Below the pieces are notes generated by a model. That model saw only the letters and a program-made list of their open reading frames with translations, was not told the DNA's origin and searched no databases. This document shows, one piece after another, positions 45,793-55,523 of a stretch of 64,000 bases of DNA (position 1 is the stretch's first letter; every line of letters begins with the position of its first letter). The translations under genes were made by a program, and so were the position numbers. Source of the DNA: Oscillatoriaceae cyanobacterium Prado104 (GTDB lineage: Bacteria > Cyanobacteriota > Cyanobacteriia > Cyanobacteriales > Microcoleaceae); the NCBI GenBank assembly GCA_025454405.1, contig JALOON010000047.1:1-64000 (forward strand), given 5' to 3'.

Positions 45793-45884
45793 TCAATCGA
45801 TATCGTAGATACTGTGCCGCCCCTATCAGAATCTGATGCTGTTTGGGCTGATGCTTTGTTGCGCGAGAGAGGATTCAGGAATTG
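45793..45884 (+). pseudogene. C-terminal tail of an unidentified small protein
   Basis: A frame reads DTVPPLSESDAVWADALLRE then RGFRN and a stop. I recall similar P-P-L-S-x-x-D tails on short cyanobacterial proteins near toxin genes. No start or upstream domain is present, so if real it is a remnant. Confidence 0.3.
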
Positions 45885-45923
45885 ATGCGATCGGCTCGAT
45901 CGACCGCAATCAAATTAGTTCTT

Positions 45924-45970
45924 AGTGCGGACTTTAGTCCGCTTTCAGGCTGCGGACTAAAGTCCGCACT
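45924..45970. repeat. Perfect 19-bp inverted repeat (GCGGACT-type)
   Basis: AGTGCGGACTTTAGTCCGC and its exact reverse complement GCGGACTAAAGTCCGCACT flank a 9-base loop; each arm is itself near-palindromic. The repeat lies in the 499-bp spacer 45671-46169 and accounts for the short ORF there. Such repeats are dispersed in filamentous cyanobacteria. Confidence 0.85.
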
Positions 45971-46169
45971 ACAAACCATTTTTGTGATGGCGATCGATAC
46001 TCAAGAGGCATACCTAAAAATATGTAGCGATCGACACTATAAATTTGATTTTTCACGCTCGAAAAAGTTGGATGTAGTTGAGCGAACTTAATAAAAAATC
46101 TTTCATTAGGCAGAAGTTAAATATAGTGGCGATCGCTATTCTTAATAGTAGGAAGCAGGAGTAACATTC

Positions 46170-47177
46170 ATGGGATTGAAGCCAATTGAGGATCAGGTTG
46201 TTGTAGTTGTCGGAGCATCAAGCGGTATCGGCCGAGAAACAGCCCTTGAGTTCGCAAAAAAGAGAGCAAAACTTGTTGTCTCCGGCCGCAGTGAGGTGAA
46301 ACTCGCCTCGTTGGTGGATGCAATTCGCAACTTTGGTGGCGAAGTAATTCCGGTAATTGCTGATGTTGCGGTATTCGAGCAAGTTAAGGCGATCGCAGAT
46401 AAAACGGTACAGGTTTACGGTAGGCTGGATACCTGGGTTCACGTCCCTGCTACGGCAGTGTTTGCCCCGTTTGAGCAAACTACGCCCGAAGAGTTTAAGC
46501 GGGTAATTGAGGTCAATTTATTAGGACAAGTTTACGGCGCAATGGCAGCACTCCCTTATCTGAAACGAGAGGGACGGGGAGCATTAATTCATGTCTCATC
46601 AGTTGAGGGAATTCGATCGCTGCCGCTTCAAAGTTCTTACGGTGCTTCAAAACACGGACTTGAAGGATGTCTCGAATCCTTGCGAGTTGAATTGCAGCAT
46701 GAAAAAATTCCAATTAGCGTCACCAGCATCAAACCTTCGGTGATGAATACGCCCTTTTGGGACAACGCCAAGACGCGATTGGGCGTGCATCCCGCCGGGA
46801 TACCGCCCTACTACGATCCGAGATTAGTTGCCGATGCAATTGTCTACACGGCAAGCCATCCCACCCGCGATTTCTTCGTCGGTGATTCTGGCAGAATTCT
46901 CGATTTCTTGCAAAAACTTTCGCCTTCTTTTGTGGATGCTATATTGGCTCAAATTAGCTTTCCGCTGCAGCGCACTCAAGAGCCAAAATCTGCGGAAGAT
47001 TCCAACAATTTGTACGAACCCGTGTTAACAGAGACTAGAGTAGACGGAGATTTCAGTCACAGTGTTATCCCCGCTATTTTAGACTGGGTGGATAAGAATC
47101 CTGCATTAAAGTGGGGAGCGATCGCCAGCGTTGCATTAGCCTTCGCTTTGACTCAGGGGATAAGAAATAACTCTTAA
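46170..47177 (+). CDS. SDR-family oxidoreductase with C-terminal membrane segment
   Basis: The product is 335 residues. It has the Rossmann cofactor motif VVVVGASSGIGRETALEFAK, NLLGQVYGAM (the catalytic Asn region), HVSSVEGIRSLPLQSSYGAS and the YGASKHGLEG active site (Ser, Tyr-x-x-x-Lys). After a ~60-residue extension, a C-terminal hydrophobic segment (WGAIASVALAFALTQGI) could anchor it. It is a classical SDR that reduces or oxidises an unknown substrate, probably with NADP(H). A CAGGAG ribosome site precedes the ATG. It is monocistronic. Confidence 0.88.
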   Translation: MGLKPIEDQVVVVVGASSGIGRETALEFAKKRAKLVVSGRSEVKLASLVDAIRNFGGEVIPVIADVAVFEQVKAIADKTVQVYGRLDTWVHVPATAVFAPFEQTTPEEFKRVIEVNLLGQVYGAMAALPYLKREGRGALIHVSSVEGIRSLPLQSSYGASKHGLEGCLESLRVELQHEKIPISVTSIKPSVMNTPFWDNAKTRLGVHPAGIPPYYDPRLVADAIVYTASHPTRDFFVGDSGRILDFLQKLSPSFVDAILAQISFPLQRTQEPKSAEDSNNLYEPVLTETRVDGDFSHSVIPAILDWVDKNPALKWGAIASVALAFALTQGIRNNS

Positions 47178-47329
47178 CAAAAATCTCACGCCCCCGAGCG
47201 AAAAATCGCCGAACATTCCTGCAAACACAACACTCGATCGCCCTAAATGCGATCGAGTTTTCCAAATTTGAACTATCCAAGCTTTAGCTTAAGTTTCCTG
47301 TTTGAACATATGAAGCTATGTTTTAGCAA

Positions 47330-48111
47330 TTAAGACTCGCGATCGCGCAACCAATTTGTTAAATCTGACGCTTCTGAAAAATCTAGCAACGCCTCCCCTA
47401 AATTTTCTAGTTCTTCTACGGATAAAGTCTGAATTTGCTCGTTTATTTCGAGGGCGATCGGACCGATGCGTCGAGTCAACTGGCGCGTGATTAAAGACAG
47501 CGCCTCATTTTTTCTTCCTTCAAGGAGGCCATCTTCGCGAATTTCTTGGTAAATTACAGACTCGCGCATAGTTTCTTTCCTAAATAGTTGTCTGAGTAAG
47601 GCTTTTTCAAATCTCAAACCTGCGAGCACTTGGGTGCAAGCGAGTACATCCGCTTGTTGGGTCGGTTCTTCAATTGTAGCAATCCGAGTAGCTATTTGCT
47701 CTAACAAAGTTCGCGGGGAGTTGGTTTGAGATAGTGTCGCCAATGGCAGCAAGCCGGGGACGGACAGCAATAAAGCCGGATCTTGTTCCCACAGGCGAAT
47801 CACTCGATAGCTGTGTCGGGTGTTCGTGTCTGCGTACTGGGAAACAAAAACTTGTTCTGAGGTTGTTTCCTGCAAAAAAATCACTACTTGATGGATGTCA
47901 CAGGAGTATTGCCGTTTGAGCCTGACGTAGTAGTCTAGCATTCGGAAGGCGATCGGCGGCTCTGAGTAAGGTCGGGTTTCAAATTCCAGATGTAGGATTT
48001 GGTTATCGGTTTGCAGGAAGACGAGAGAATCGGCCCGAATGGGTTCTTGAATTAGTTCGGTTTTGAGTACCTGAACGCTGGTGGGTTCGTCAATTGGTAG
48101 TTGGCAATCGC
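47330..48111 (-). pseudogene. Rpn/DUF4351-type PD-(D/E)XK protein, 5'-truncated
   Basis: From the first ATG (47941) the frame gives 203 residues (LDYYVRLKRQYSCDIHQVVI ... LITRQLTRRIGPIALEIN), including the DUF4351-like tail. In the same frame, homologous sequence continues upstream to about 48111: VQVLKTELIQEPIRADSLVF, then LQTDNQILHLEFETRP, which holds the catalytic Asp and Glu core. No ATG, GTG or TTG follows before a stop codon. The true N-terminus (about 30-40 residues) is therefore missing, replaced by a hairpin repeat (AGTCCTCTTTCAGAGGACT). Proteins of this family are recombination-promoting or transposase-like nucleases. Confidence 0.7.
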
Positions 48112-48301
48112 CTTGAAAGACAGTGGCAGAATGACAAATGAAAACCGACTGGGGAACTCTTGCAATGCCTGTTAAAAATTGTGTTTTCAGTCCTCTTTCA
48201 GAGGACTTTTGCTATGAGACAGGGGTTTTTAACCCCCGGCGGACTTGTGGGTTAGCGCGGGATTTTGGGGGCGGGCGATCGCAATTCTGTCGCTGGGTGG
48301 C

Positions 48302-48570
48302 AAGAAACCGGGTTTCTATAAATCATGTCTGCTGAGTACGAAAAATATCGGAAGAAACCCGGTTTCTGAGATTGTGCGATCGCATTTCTCTGGTTGAGTA
48401 CCGAGAAACCGGGTTTCTGCGACAAATCTCGGTTGAGTACGAGAAATATCCCAAGAAACCCGGTTTCTGAGATTGTGCGATCGCATTTCTCTGGTTGAGT
48501 ACCGAGAAACCGGGTTTCTGCAACAAATCTCGGTTGAGTACGAGAAATATAAAAAGAAACCTGGTTTCTA
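48302..48570. repeat. 101-bp tandem array with AGAAACC(C/G)GGTTTCT palindromes
   Basis: Units start at about 48302, 48403 and 48504. Each holds AGAAACCGGGTTTCTG, GGTTGAGTACGAGAAATAT, AGAAACCCGGTTTCTGAGAT, a HIP1 site (GTGCGATCGCATTTCTC) and GGTTGAGTACC. The second unit is nearly identical to the third; the first and last ends have diverged. Each unit can fold into a cruciform. It lies just downstream of clpB (stop at 48586), so it may also end that transcript. Confidence 0.85.
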
Positions 48571-48585
48571 AGATTATCGTGCGAT

Positions 48586-51201
48586 CTATTTTGCAGTTAC
48601 CAACTGGGCCGGCAGCTTTTTAAATGCCAACCTTTCATTCTCGACATCTACAAAAATTGTATCGCCGTCGCTAAAATCTCCCCGCAAAATACCTTTAGCA
48701 ACTTGCGTTTCCAATTCGCGCTGAATTCCCCGCTTTAACGGTCGCGCTCCGTACACCGGATCGTAACCGATTTCTGCTAAAAAGTCAATAGCAGTTTCTG
48801 ACAGTTTCAATGTCATTTTCCGCTCGCTCAAACGGCTTTCCAAACGCTTAATTTGCAATTGCACGATCTGCCGCAATTCGCCTTTATCCAAACCGTGGAA
48901 GATAATCATTTCATCGATGCGATTCAAGAATTCAGGGCGGAAAGTTCCCCGCATTGCTTCCATCACCCGAGTGCGCATCAGTTCGTTATCTCCCGCTACA
49001 TCTAAGATGTATTGAGAGCCAACATTTGAAGTCATGATAATCACCGTATTCTTAAAGTCTACGGTATGACCTTGAGCGTCCGTAACGCGGCCGTCGTCGA
49101 GAATTTGCAGCATGATATTGAAGACATCCGGGTGCGCTTTCTCGATTTCATCGAACAGAATTACTGCGTAGGGACGGCGGCGAATTGCTTCGGTTAATTG
49201 TCCGCCTTCATCGTAACCGACGTATCCCGGAGGCGCGCCAATCAATCGAGAAACTGCGTGTTTCTCCATGTATTCCGACATATCAATGCGGACGATCGCC
49301 TCTTCTGTATCGAACAGGTAAGATGCGAGTGCTTTGGCTAATTCTGTTTTGCCAACGCCCGTCGGACCGAGGAAAATAAAGCTAGCTACCGGGCGGTTCG
49401 GATCGGCCAAACCGGCGCGCGATCGCTGGATGGCATCGGCAACAGCAGTCACCGCTTCATCTTGTCCGATTACCCGTTTGTGCAGTTCATCTTCCAAGTG
49501 CAAAAGTTTTTGCATTTCCGATTCAACTAACTTGCTGATCGGGATTCCCGTCCACTTGGAAATAATCTCGGCAATGTCAGCTTCGGTGACTTCTTCCCGC
49601 AGCAAAGTTTGACCCGTGGTTTGAGTTGCTGCTAGTTGAGATTCTGCTTCTGCGAGTTGTTTTTGCAGTTGGGTTAACTTGCCGTATTTCAATTCAGCAG
49701 CGCGGTTGAGGTCGTATTTCAACTCTGCTTGCTGGATTTCAATGTTAACTTTATCGATTTGTTCTTTGATGGTTTGAATGCTGCCGATGACACCTTTTTC
49801 CGATTGCCATTGCGCGTTCAAAGCTGCTTGCTGTTCTTTAAGATTTGCCAGGTCTTTTTCGAGCCGATCCAAACGTTCGATCGCGGCAGCATTGCTTTCT
49901 TTTTGCAGCGACAGCCGTTCCATTTCTAACTGCAAAATCCGGCGATCGATCTCGTCTAATTCTTCCGGTTTGGAAGTAATCTCCATTTTCAGTTTAGCAG
50001 CCGCTTCGTCTACTAAGTCGATCGCTTTGTCGGGCAGGAATCGATCGCTAATATACCGAGTAGATAAAGTAGCAGCCGCCACTAAAGCGCTGTCGGAAAT
50101 CTTCACCCCGTGGTGTACTTCGTAACGTTCCTTCAAACCGCGCAGGATCGAGACAGTATCTTCGACTGTCGGTTGGTCAACGTAAACTTGTTGGAAACGG
50201 CGTTCTAAAGCCGCATCTTTTTCAAGATACTTGCGGTATTCGTCGAGAGTTGTCGCGCCGATACAGCGCAATTCGCCTCGCGCTAACATCGGTTTCAACA
50301 AGTTACCGGCATCCATCGAGCCTTGAGTCGCGCCGGCACCGACAACGGTATGAATTTCATCGATAAATAAGATGACTTTGCCGTTGCTTTCGGTAACTTC
50401 TTTGAGGACTGCTTTCAAGCGTTCTTCAAATTCTCCCCGGAATTTTGCCCCGGCAATTAACGCTCCCATATCCAAGCTAATTAACTGCCTGTCTTTGAGA
50501 GATTGCGGCACGTCTCCGGTGATAATCCGCTGGGCGAGTCCTTCCGCGATCGCAGTTTTTCCGACTCCCGGTTCTCCAATTAATACGGGATTGTTCTTAG
50601 TGCGACGGCTCAATATTTGAATCGTGCGGCGGATCTCGTCATCTCTTCCGATTACCGGATCGAGTTTCCCTTGACGCGCGGCTTCCGTCAAATCTCGGCC
50701 GTATTTTTCCAGCGCTTCGTATTTGCCTTCTGGATTTTGGTCGGTCACTTTGTTGTTCCCCCGGACTTGGGCAATGATATCTTTCAGTTTGGCTTCATCT
50801 AGTTTAAATTCTTGCAGTAAATTTTTGCCAAACCGATCGTCCTTAACGTAAGCTAGGATTAAATGTTCGATCGAAATGAAATCATCACCGTAATCTTTGC
50901 GATAAGTTTCAGCGCGATCGAGCAAACTGTCAAGGGAACGGCCGAGATAAACATTACTGCCGCTTCCCGAGACTTTCGGCTGGCGGCTGATAAACTCATC
51001 GGTACGTTCGCGCAATTTGGGGACAGACACTCCAGCTTTGTTAAACAAACTGCTAGCCAGGCCGGATTCTTGTTCCAACAAAGCTTTCATCAAGTGCTCG
51101 CTTTCTAGCTGCTGCTGTTGGGCTGCTTTGACGAGTTCGGGCGTGCGGGCGAGGGCTTCCCAGGCTTTTTCTGTAAATTGATTTGGATTATTTGGTTGCA
51201 T
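48586..51201 (-). CDS. clpB: ATP-dependent disaggregase ClpB
   Basis: ClpB is the Hsp100 protein that, with DnaK, extracts polypeptides from aggregates. The 871-residue sequence has the double Clp-N repeat ([38 protein letters not shown]), NBD1 Walker [16 protein letters not shown] and Walker [15 protein letters not shown], the M-domain coiled coil (about 410-520), NBD2 Walker [17 protein letters not shown] and Walker [14 protein letters not shown], and the small domain at the end. The start [17 protein letters not shown] is typical. Cyanobacteria carry two ClpB paralogues; which one this is was not determined. Confidence 0.96.
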   Translation of the reverse strand: MQPNNPNQFTEKAWEALARTPELVKAAQQQQLESEHLMKALLEQESGLASSLFNKAGVSVPKLRERTDEFISRQPKVSGSGSNVYLGRSLDSLLDRAETYRKDYGDDFISIEHLILAYVKDDRFGKNLLQEFKLDEAKLKDIIAQVRGNNKVTDQNPEGKYEALEKYGRDLTEAARQGKLDPVIGRDDEIRRTIQILSRRTKNNPVLIGEPGVGKTAIAEGLAQRIITGDVPQSLKDRQLISLDMGALIAGAKFRGEFEERLKAVLKEVTESNGKVILFIDEIHTVVGAGATQGSMDAGNLLKPMLARGELRCIGATTLDEYRKYLEKDAALERRFQQVYVDQPTVEDTVSILRGLKERYEVHHGVKISDSALVAAATLSTRYISDRFLPDKAIDLVDEAAAKLKMEITSKPEELDEIDRRILQLEMERLSLQKESNAAAIERLDRLEKDLANLKEQQAALNAQWQSEKGVIGSIQTIKEQIDKVNIEIQQAELKYDLNRAAELKYGKLTQLQKQLAEAESQLAATQTTGQTLLREEVTEADIAEIISKWTGIPISKLVESEMQKLLHLEDELHKRVIGQDEAVTAVADAIQRSRAGLADPNRPVASFIFLGPTGVGKTELAKALASYLFDTEEAIVRIDMSEYMEKHAVSRLIGAPPGYVGYDEGGQLTEAIRRRPYAVILFDEIEKAHPDVFNIMLQILDDGRVTDAQGHTVDFKNTVIIMTSNVGSQYILDVAGDNELMRTRVMEAMRGTFRPEFLNRIDEMIIFHGLDKGELRQIVQLQIKRLESRLSERKMTLKLSETAIDFLAEIGYDPVYGARPLKRGIQRELETQVAKGILRGDFSDGDTIFVDVENERLAFKKLPAQLVTAK

Positions 51202-51236
51202 AAATTTTAATTCCCTGAAATGAAGGAAGAAGGAGT

Positions 51237-51310
51237 TAGGTGTTAGGTGTTAGGTGGTAGGTGGTAGGTGTTAGAGACTAAAACCTACCACCTACAACTT
51301 ACAACCTGAA
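51237..51310. repeat. GTTAGGTGTTAGGTG tandem run and inverted partner
   Basis: Units of GTTAGGT/GGTAGGT run for ~40 bp and are followed by CCTACCACCTACAAC, so the block can fold back. It lies in the clpB upstream region (51202-51467). I did not see a heat-shock CIRCE element there. Confidence 0.55.
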
Positions 51311-51467
51311 TCACCGAAGAAGGAAGAAGCTTCGAGCCTTCTGTAGGGGCGATGCTCGATCGCCCGTACAATTGTTATTCTAGGGAGGTACGGAGGGCCG
51401 GCGGATCGGGCTTCCGGTATATCTAGATAGGTATTTCCGCCCTTGGTCGCACTGTGTCGCAGACAAG

Positions 51468-51716
51468 ATGAATTACCAAGCAGAGTTTAAGCCGAAAGCG
51501 CTCAAAGATTTGCAATCTTTGCCAGCGGAGGCACAAAGCCGAGTTTTGACTAAAATTGAGTTGATGCAAAATAACCTAACGGGGGATGTGAAACGGTTAA
51601 CAAACTATACGCCAGAATATCGGCTGCGGGTAGGAGATTATCGAGTTTTATTTGAAATTGAGGAAGATGTTTTGATAATCTACCGCGTCAAACATCGAAA
51701 AGATGCTTACTCTTAA
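51468..51716 (+). CDS. RelE/ParE-family toxin
   Basis: The 82-residue product is a typical RelE-type mRNA interferase fold: YQAEFKPKALKDLQSLP (N-terminal helix), EAQSRVLTKIELMQ, VKRLTNYTPEYRLRVGDYRV (the Arg-rich strand of the active site), LFEIEEDVLIIYRVKHRKDAY (final strands with basic residues). It is complete and likely active as a ribosome-dependent RNase. The antitoxin gene begins 20 bp after its stop. This is the toxin-first order common for RelE/Phd-type pairs in cyanobacteria. Confidence 0.88.
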   Translation: MNYQAEFKPKALKDLQSLPAEAQSRVLTKIELMQNNLTGDVKRLTNYTPEYRLRVGDYRVLFEIEEDVLIIYRVKHRKDAYS

Positions 51717-51735
51717 ACGACTGGAGGAAATATCG

Positions 51736-51942
51736 ATGATTCAGTTAAATCCTGAATTTATTACTAAAAACGGCAAAAAAGAATTTGCAGTTATACCTTA
51801 CGAAGAATTTGAAGCGCTGCAAGAATTAATTGCGGACATGGAAGATTTGATGGATTTGAGGGCGGCAAAAGAGGAAGATGCAGATCGGCCTTCTGTACCT
51901 TTAGCAGAGGTGAAGAGACTGTTAGGATTGCTCAATAATTAA
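51736..51942 (+). CDS. Phd/YefM-like antitoxin partner
   Basis: The 68-residue product starts MIQLNPEFITKNGKKEFAVI, then PYEEFEALQELIADMEDLMD, as in short Phd/YefM-type antitoxins with a swapped-hairpin N-terminus. It ends in an acidic, flexible tail (RAAKEEDADRPSVPLAEVKR) that would wrap the toxin. ATG at 51736 is preceded by GGAGG at good spacing, while the ORF opens at 51703 inside the toxin gene. Confidence 0.85.
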   Translation: MIQLNPEFITKNGKKEFAVIPYEEFEALQELIADMEDLMDLRAAKEEDADRPSVPLAEVKRLLGLLNN

Positions 51943-51949
51943 TTCAACT

Positions 51950-51995
51950 TCTTCCTTCTTCCTTCTTCCTTCTTCCTTCTTCCTTCTTCCTTCTT
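51950..51995. repeat. TTCCTTC microrepeat
   Basis: Five or more TTCCTTCTTCC units follow the toxin-antitoxin operon directly. The same microrepeat occurs at 11100, 28800 (as GAAGGAA) and 33000. Confidence 0.75.
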
Positions 51996-52008
51996 GAAAA
52001 AATGTCTC

Positions 52009-52392
52009 CTAAACCTGTGTTTTTTGCAACTGCGGGGCAACTTGAATCGGCGGCATCGGTTCGAGAGGAGTATTTACGGGTGCGAACCTGCAATAACATA
52101 CAACTATTGTGTCAAACTGACTGCCCGGTGCATCTTCCGAGTAAGTTTGAGCTCTGACGACTTCCCAGTCTCCTATTCGGGTGTGCGTGCTCGCAGCAGG
52201 AAATTTTGGATCTGCAAACTTTTCTATGCGATGAAATTCTCGAAATCTATACCCCGGTTGAGGAATTGGTCTGTTAGAAGAGTCGAAGTGTTCGGCAAGA
52301 ATGTCAGTCAGCATTCCTGTATGCGCTAGCAGTCTATTTTCTGCACCTTCTTCTTCAGTCAAATCAGCTCTAAAAATGATATACTTGCTCAT
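52009..52392 (-). CDS. Uncharacterised 127-residue protein
   Basis: This is a soluble protein with MSKYIIFRADLTEEEGAENR, a DILAEHFDSSN helix and strand-rich middle and end (GDWEVVRAQTYSE, SQFDTIVVCYCRFAP). It has no signal peptide, membrane segment or catalytic motif that I can name. The intact frame, natural composition and fit between flanking repeats make a real gene likely. It lies on the same strand as the kinase upstream (its stop is 152 bp away). Confidence 0.6.
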   Translation of the reverse strand: MSKYIIFRADLTEEEGAENRLLAHTGMLTDILAEHFDSSNRPIPQPGYRFREFHRIEKFADPKFPAASTHTRIGDWEVVRAQTYSEDAPGSQFDTIVVCYCRFAPVNTPLEPMPPIQVAPQLQKTQV

Positions 52393-52544
52393 TGCTTATT
52401 CCTTCGTATCGTCCATCTGGATTGGATTCAGGCCGATCGTCAGTCATTTTCGATATTCCACTTTGTATTGTACCCATGACTAATGACTACTGACTGCTGT
52501 CAACTGTCAACTGTCAACTGTCAACGATCGACTATCAACTGTTT

Positions 52545-54269
52545 TCAAGCCTGCATCACCACTCGTTCCGGGAGTCTCACAGTAAAAGTCGAACCCCGAC
52601 CGTTTTGGCTTTCAACGGTAATTTCCCCGCCCAGAATTTGACACAAACGCTGGCTGATTGTCAGTCCCAAACCCGTGCCTCCGTACTTACGAGTAGTCGA
52701 AGCATCAGCTTGAGTAAAAGGTTTAAATATCTGCTGCAATTGCTCGTCCGTCATGCCGATCCCCGTATCGCTGACTCGAAAAACTAAAATTTGAGAACTG
52801 TAATTTGCACCCGATAATAATTCATCATCATTATTTCTCCTGTGTTTTGTCGGTTTTGGTCTGTCATTTTTAACTCTTTCAACGCCGATCGTAATCGTGC
52901 CTTTTTCTGTAAATTTAGCAGCATTGCTGAGCAAGTTGAGGAGAATTTGCCGCACTTTTGGCAAATCGGCGTACATCGTACCGAGTTCTCCTTTGGTTTG
53001 CAGAGCTAAAGCATTGCCTTTTTTCTCTACTAGCGGTTGAGCCGTAGTCATCACTTCTTCAATCATTGTTGCCACGTCGAAGTTTTCCAAATACAGCGTG
53101 ACGTGGCCTGCTTCAATTTTAGAAATGTCGAGGATATCGCTGATCATGTCGAGCAAATGTTTGCCCGCGGTTTGAATTTTTTCCAAGTCGGGTAGAAAAT
53201 CTTCCGAACCGGAATCTTGAGCATCTTCTTGCAGCATTTCGCTGTAGTTGATGATCGCGTTGAGGGGGGTGCGGAGTTCGTGGCTCATGTTGGCAAGAAA
53301 CGCACTTTTCGAGCGGTTGGCTGCTTCGGCTGCGATTTTTGCTTCGTGCAAATCTTCCGTGTATTCCGCTACTTTTTGAATCAATTCGTTGAGGGAAATT
53401 CCCAGCATTCCTACTTCATCGGCAGTGGTAACGGGTACTTGCAAATCGAAGTTGGACTCCTCGGTAACTTGCTGGGCGACGAGGGTCGCAGCTTCCAGGG
53501 GGCGGGCGATCGCGGCACTGGTATATGCTGCTAGAATTGCTGCGATCGCAGCCGATATTGCCAGAGAAACGATGACAATTAGAGTTCCAAGCTGTTCTGC
53601 TTTCTGGTAGGTGCTAAACGCCTGGTCTGCTTTTTCTCGAAAACTACTTGCGAGTTGGGCTGAATCCTGGGAAAATTTTCCGAGCTGCAAAGCAGTCGCA
53701 CTGGTGACTAAATTGTTCAAGTTTCCCCGAAACACCTGCTGCTGTTGCGGGTTCAAATTCGCTAATTTGACATTCCCCAACAGTTTCTGTACCTGCTGGA
53801 AATATGCTTCTACTGTTTTGGAGTTGGATGCGGCGAACTCTTGAAGCTGTTGGTACTCGGAGAGAACATCGCGACTGGAACTGGGCGGCAGGGCTTGTAT
53901 TTGGTCGAGAATGCCGCTCATCTGGGCGACGCGGGTCAGGAATTGGGAGCGCTTGCGATCGAAAATTTGCGGTTTCGCCACCAGACTCGCCAGTTCTTGC
54001 TGGTCAATTCTTACTTCCTGCACTGTCTGGTTCAGGTTGGTCAGAACTTCGGCTTTATCTCGGTCGAGAGCCAGTTTTTCGCGAACTTGGTTTTTGTAAT
54101 AAGATTCTACTCCCCGTCCCGCCACCGCACCCAAAAGGGCAATACCGATGACCAAGGCGTACCCGCAGCCAATTTTCTGTCTGATACCCAAGCGATCGAA
54201 CAGACTTCTGGACTCTCCTTTTTCATGAGGGTTCTGGAGTTGGTTTTTTGAGGCGAAGGTTAAAGACAT
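52545..54269 (-). CDS. Membrane sensor histidine kinase (HAMP-HisKA-HATPase)
   Basis: The product is 574 residues from ATG at 54269 (MSLTFASKNQLQN); the ORF opens at a TTG at 54299. Domains in order: membrane helix 1 (GYALVIGIALLGAVAG), a ~170-residue helical sensor, helix 2 (LIVIVSLAISAAIAAILAAY), HAMP with ARPLEAATLVAQQV, HisKA ([20 protein letters not shown]), HATPase ([42 protein letters not shown]). It is a close structural paralogue of the kinase at 20248, so the two probably arose by duplication. No partner regulator is nearby. Confidence 0.9.
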   Translation of the reverse strand: MSLTFASKNQLQNPHEKGESRSLFDRLGIRQKIGCGYALVIGIALLGAVAGRGVESYYKNQVREKLALDRDKAEVLTNLNQTVQEVRIDQQELASLVAKPQIFDRKRSQFLTRVAQMSGILDQIQALPPSSSRDVLSEYQQLQEFAASNSKTVEAYFQQVQKLLGNVKLANLNPQQQQVFRGNLNNLVTSATALQLGKFSQDSAQLASSFREKADQAFSTYQKAEQLGTLIVIVSLAISAAIAAILAAYTSAAIARPLEAATLVAQQVTEESNFDLQVPVTTADEVGMLGISLNELIQKVAEYTEDLHEAKIAAEAANRSKSAFLANMSHELRTPLNAIINYSEMLQEDAQDSGSEDFLPDLEKIQTAGKHLLDMISDILDISKIEAGHVTLYLENFDVATMIEEVMTTAQPLVEKKGNALALQTKGELGTMYADLPKVRQILLNLLSNAAKFTEKGTITIGVERVKNDRPKPTKHRRNNDDELLSGANYSSQILVFRVSDTGIGMTDEQLQQIFKPFTQADASTTRKYGGTGLGLTISQRLCQILGGEITVESQNGRGSTFTVRLPERVVMQA

Positions 54270-54529
54270 GGGGAATCTGCTTGTCACCCAAAGAGGCAAT
54301 ATCCATATTGTAATTGATGCCTGCCAGAGGGTAAACAGACTTCTTGCTTTTCATCGCTATTTGGCGTGTTATGGGGTTTTTGCAGGGTTCCACATATTTT
54401 CCAGCTTGACATTTTGAGGAAGTTATGAGTCGCGAATGATAAGTTGCGAGTTATCGGTTGCAACTTATGAGTTAGATTTGTCCTCCAAAGCTTTGGTGCG
54501 ATCGCAACTCATAACCTATCGCCACTCCC

Positions 54530-55051
54530 CTACTGGCAAAGCCGAAATTGTGCTAGCTCTGCAGGAATTTTTGAAGCATTGGGTACGTTGGCGGAAGTTG
54601 GAACGAAGATGCCCATCCCGAAATTGCAACCTTCTGCATTCGTGCATTCCCCAGGCTTAGCAGTGACTTGATATTCACCTTGGGACGGAGGGGTAAAAGA
54701 GATTGTCGCAGTTTCGCCTGTTTTTTGACTTGCTGCAATTTCTTGACCGTTGGCATCTGTCAGGATAAGGTTTAAATCCTTGCAGTTACCGTCGCAAGTA
54801 GCTACGAAAACATACTCGGTATCGGGATGCAGGGTAGCTCGAAAAGGAGATGAAACTTGCTTGCGCACTCTGGCTAACAGCGGGACAAATACTAATTTTT
54901 GACCGTTACTTTTCCGCTGGTCAACTTCTGTTTTCAAACGACAAACGACTGTTCTTTGGTCGGCGCTCAGTTCTTGAGAAATCGCTGTGCCCGCGATCGC
55001 AGTACCGAGGATGACGGCAATCCCTGAAATAACCAGATGTTTGAGCTTCAT
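54530..55051 (-). CDS. Exported protein of unknown function
   Basis: This 173-residue protein has a signal peptide (MKLKHLVISGIAVILGTAIAG, cleavage likely after the TAIS region). The mature domain resembles a small beta-sandwich: FRATLHPDTEYVFVATCDGN, DLNLILTDANGQEIAAS, ATISFTPPSQGEYQVTAKPG. Four cysteines (C92-C97-like CDGNC, then CTNAEGC) may form disulfides. Such domains resemble PPC-type pre-peptidase C-terminal folds, but no protease is attached. Cell location is periplasmic or extracellular. A 230-bp gene-free gap (54300-54529) lies before the kinase. Confidence 0.65.
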   Translation of the reverse strand: MKLKHLVISGIAVILGTAIAGTAISQELSADQRTVVCRLKTEVDQRKSNGQKLVFVPLLARVRKQVSSPFRATLHPDTEYVFVATCDGNCKDLNLILTDANGQEIAASQKTGETATISFTPPSQGEYQVTAKPGECTNAEGCNFGMGIFVPTSANVPNASKIPAELAQFRLCQ

Positions 55052-55147
55052 TGATGTCCTTTAAAACTAATTTCTGTGCGATCGCAATAAACCGCTTTTG
55101 CAAGTAGTTTATTGAGTTATTTGGAGCCTACCACATTTGTTGTAAAT

Positions 55148-55262
55148 TGGGGATGGGGAATTGGGAATTGGGAATTGGGAATGGGGAATTGGGAATTGGG
55201 AATGGAGCATCGGGCATTGGGAATGGGGAATTGGGAATTGGGAATGGAGCATCGGGCATTCG
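55148..55262. repeat. GGGAATTGGGAATGGGGAATTGGG tandem repeats
   Basis: Units GGGAATTGGGAATGG and GGAGCATCGGGCATT alternate twice over about 115 bp. The remaining part of the 472-bp spacer 55052-55523 has GTAGGTTGGGTTGAACGAAG (about 55352), an arm of the element type at 38055, and TTCATTTCGGTTCCTGAGCGAAGTCGAAGG. No gene is seen. Confidence 0.75.
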
Positions 55263-55523
55263 TTATTATCGCCAGCTAATTACTCATCAAAAGCGAGTGC
55301 TGACGATCGCCCCAATATTATCATGTTCGCTCGCTCGCTCGCGATTCCTGTAGTAGGTTGGGTTGAACGAAGTAAAATTCAACATCAACTGTTGTTGAGT
55401 CCCGCGTTGCGGAAAGTTCATTTCGGTTCCTGAGCGAAGTCGAAGGGCAACCTAACCTAAGCCTGCATCTGATTTGTGTTGGACTTCGCGTTGCGGGGGA
55501 TTCCTTCTTCAACCCAAGTTGCT

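Noticed and set aside
45882-46091. 69-residue ORF before the SDR gene
   Set aside because: It covers the perfect 19-bp inverted repeat and has unnatural composition.
48302-48585. Regular repeats at the clpB 3' end taken as a CRISPR array
   Set aside because: The period is about 101 bp, the units are nearly identical throughout with no unique spacers, and no cas genes are present. It is a tandem array.
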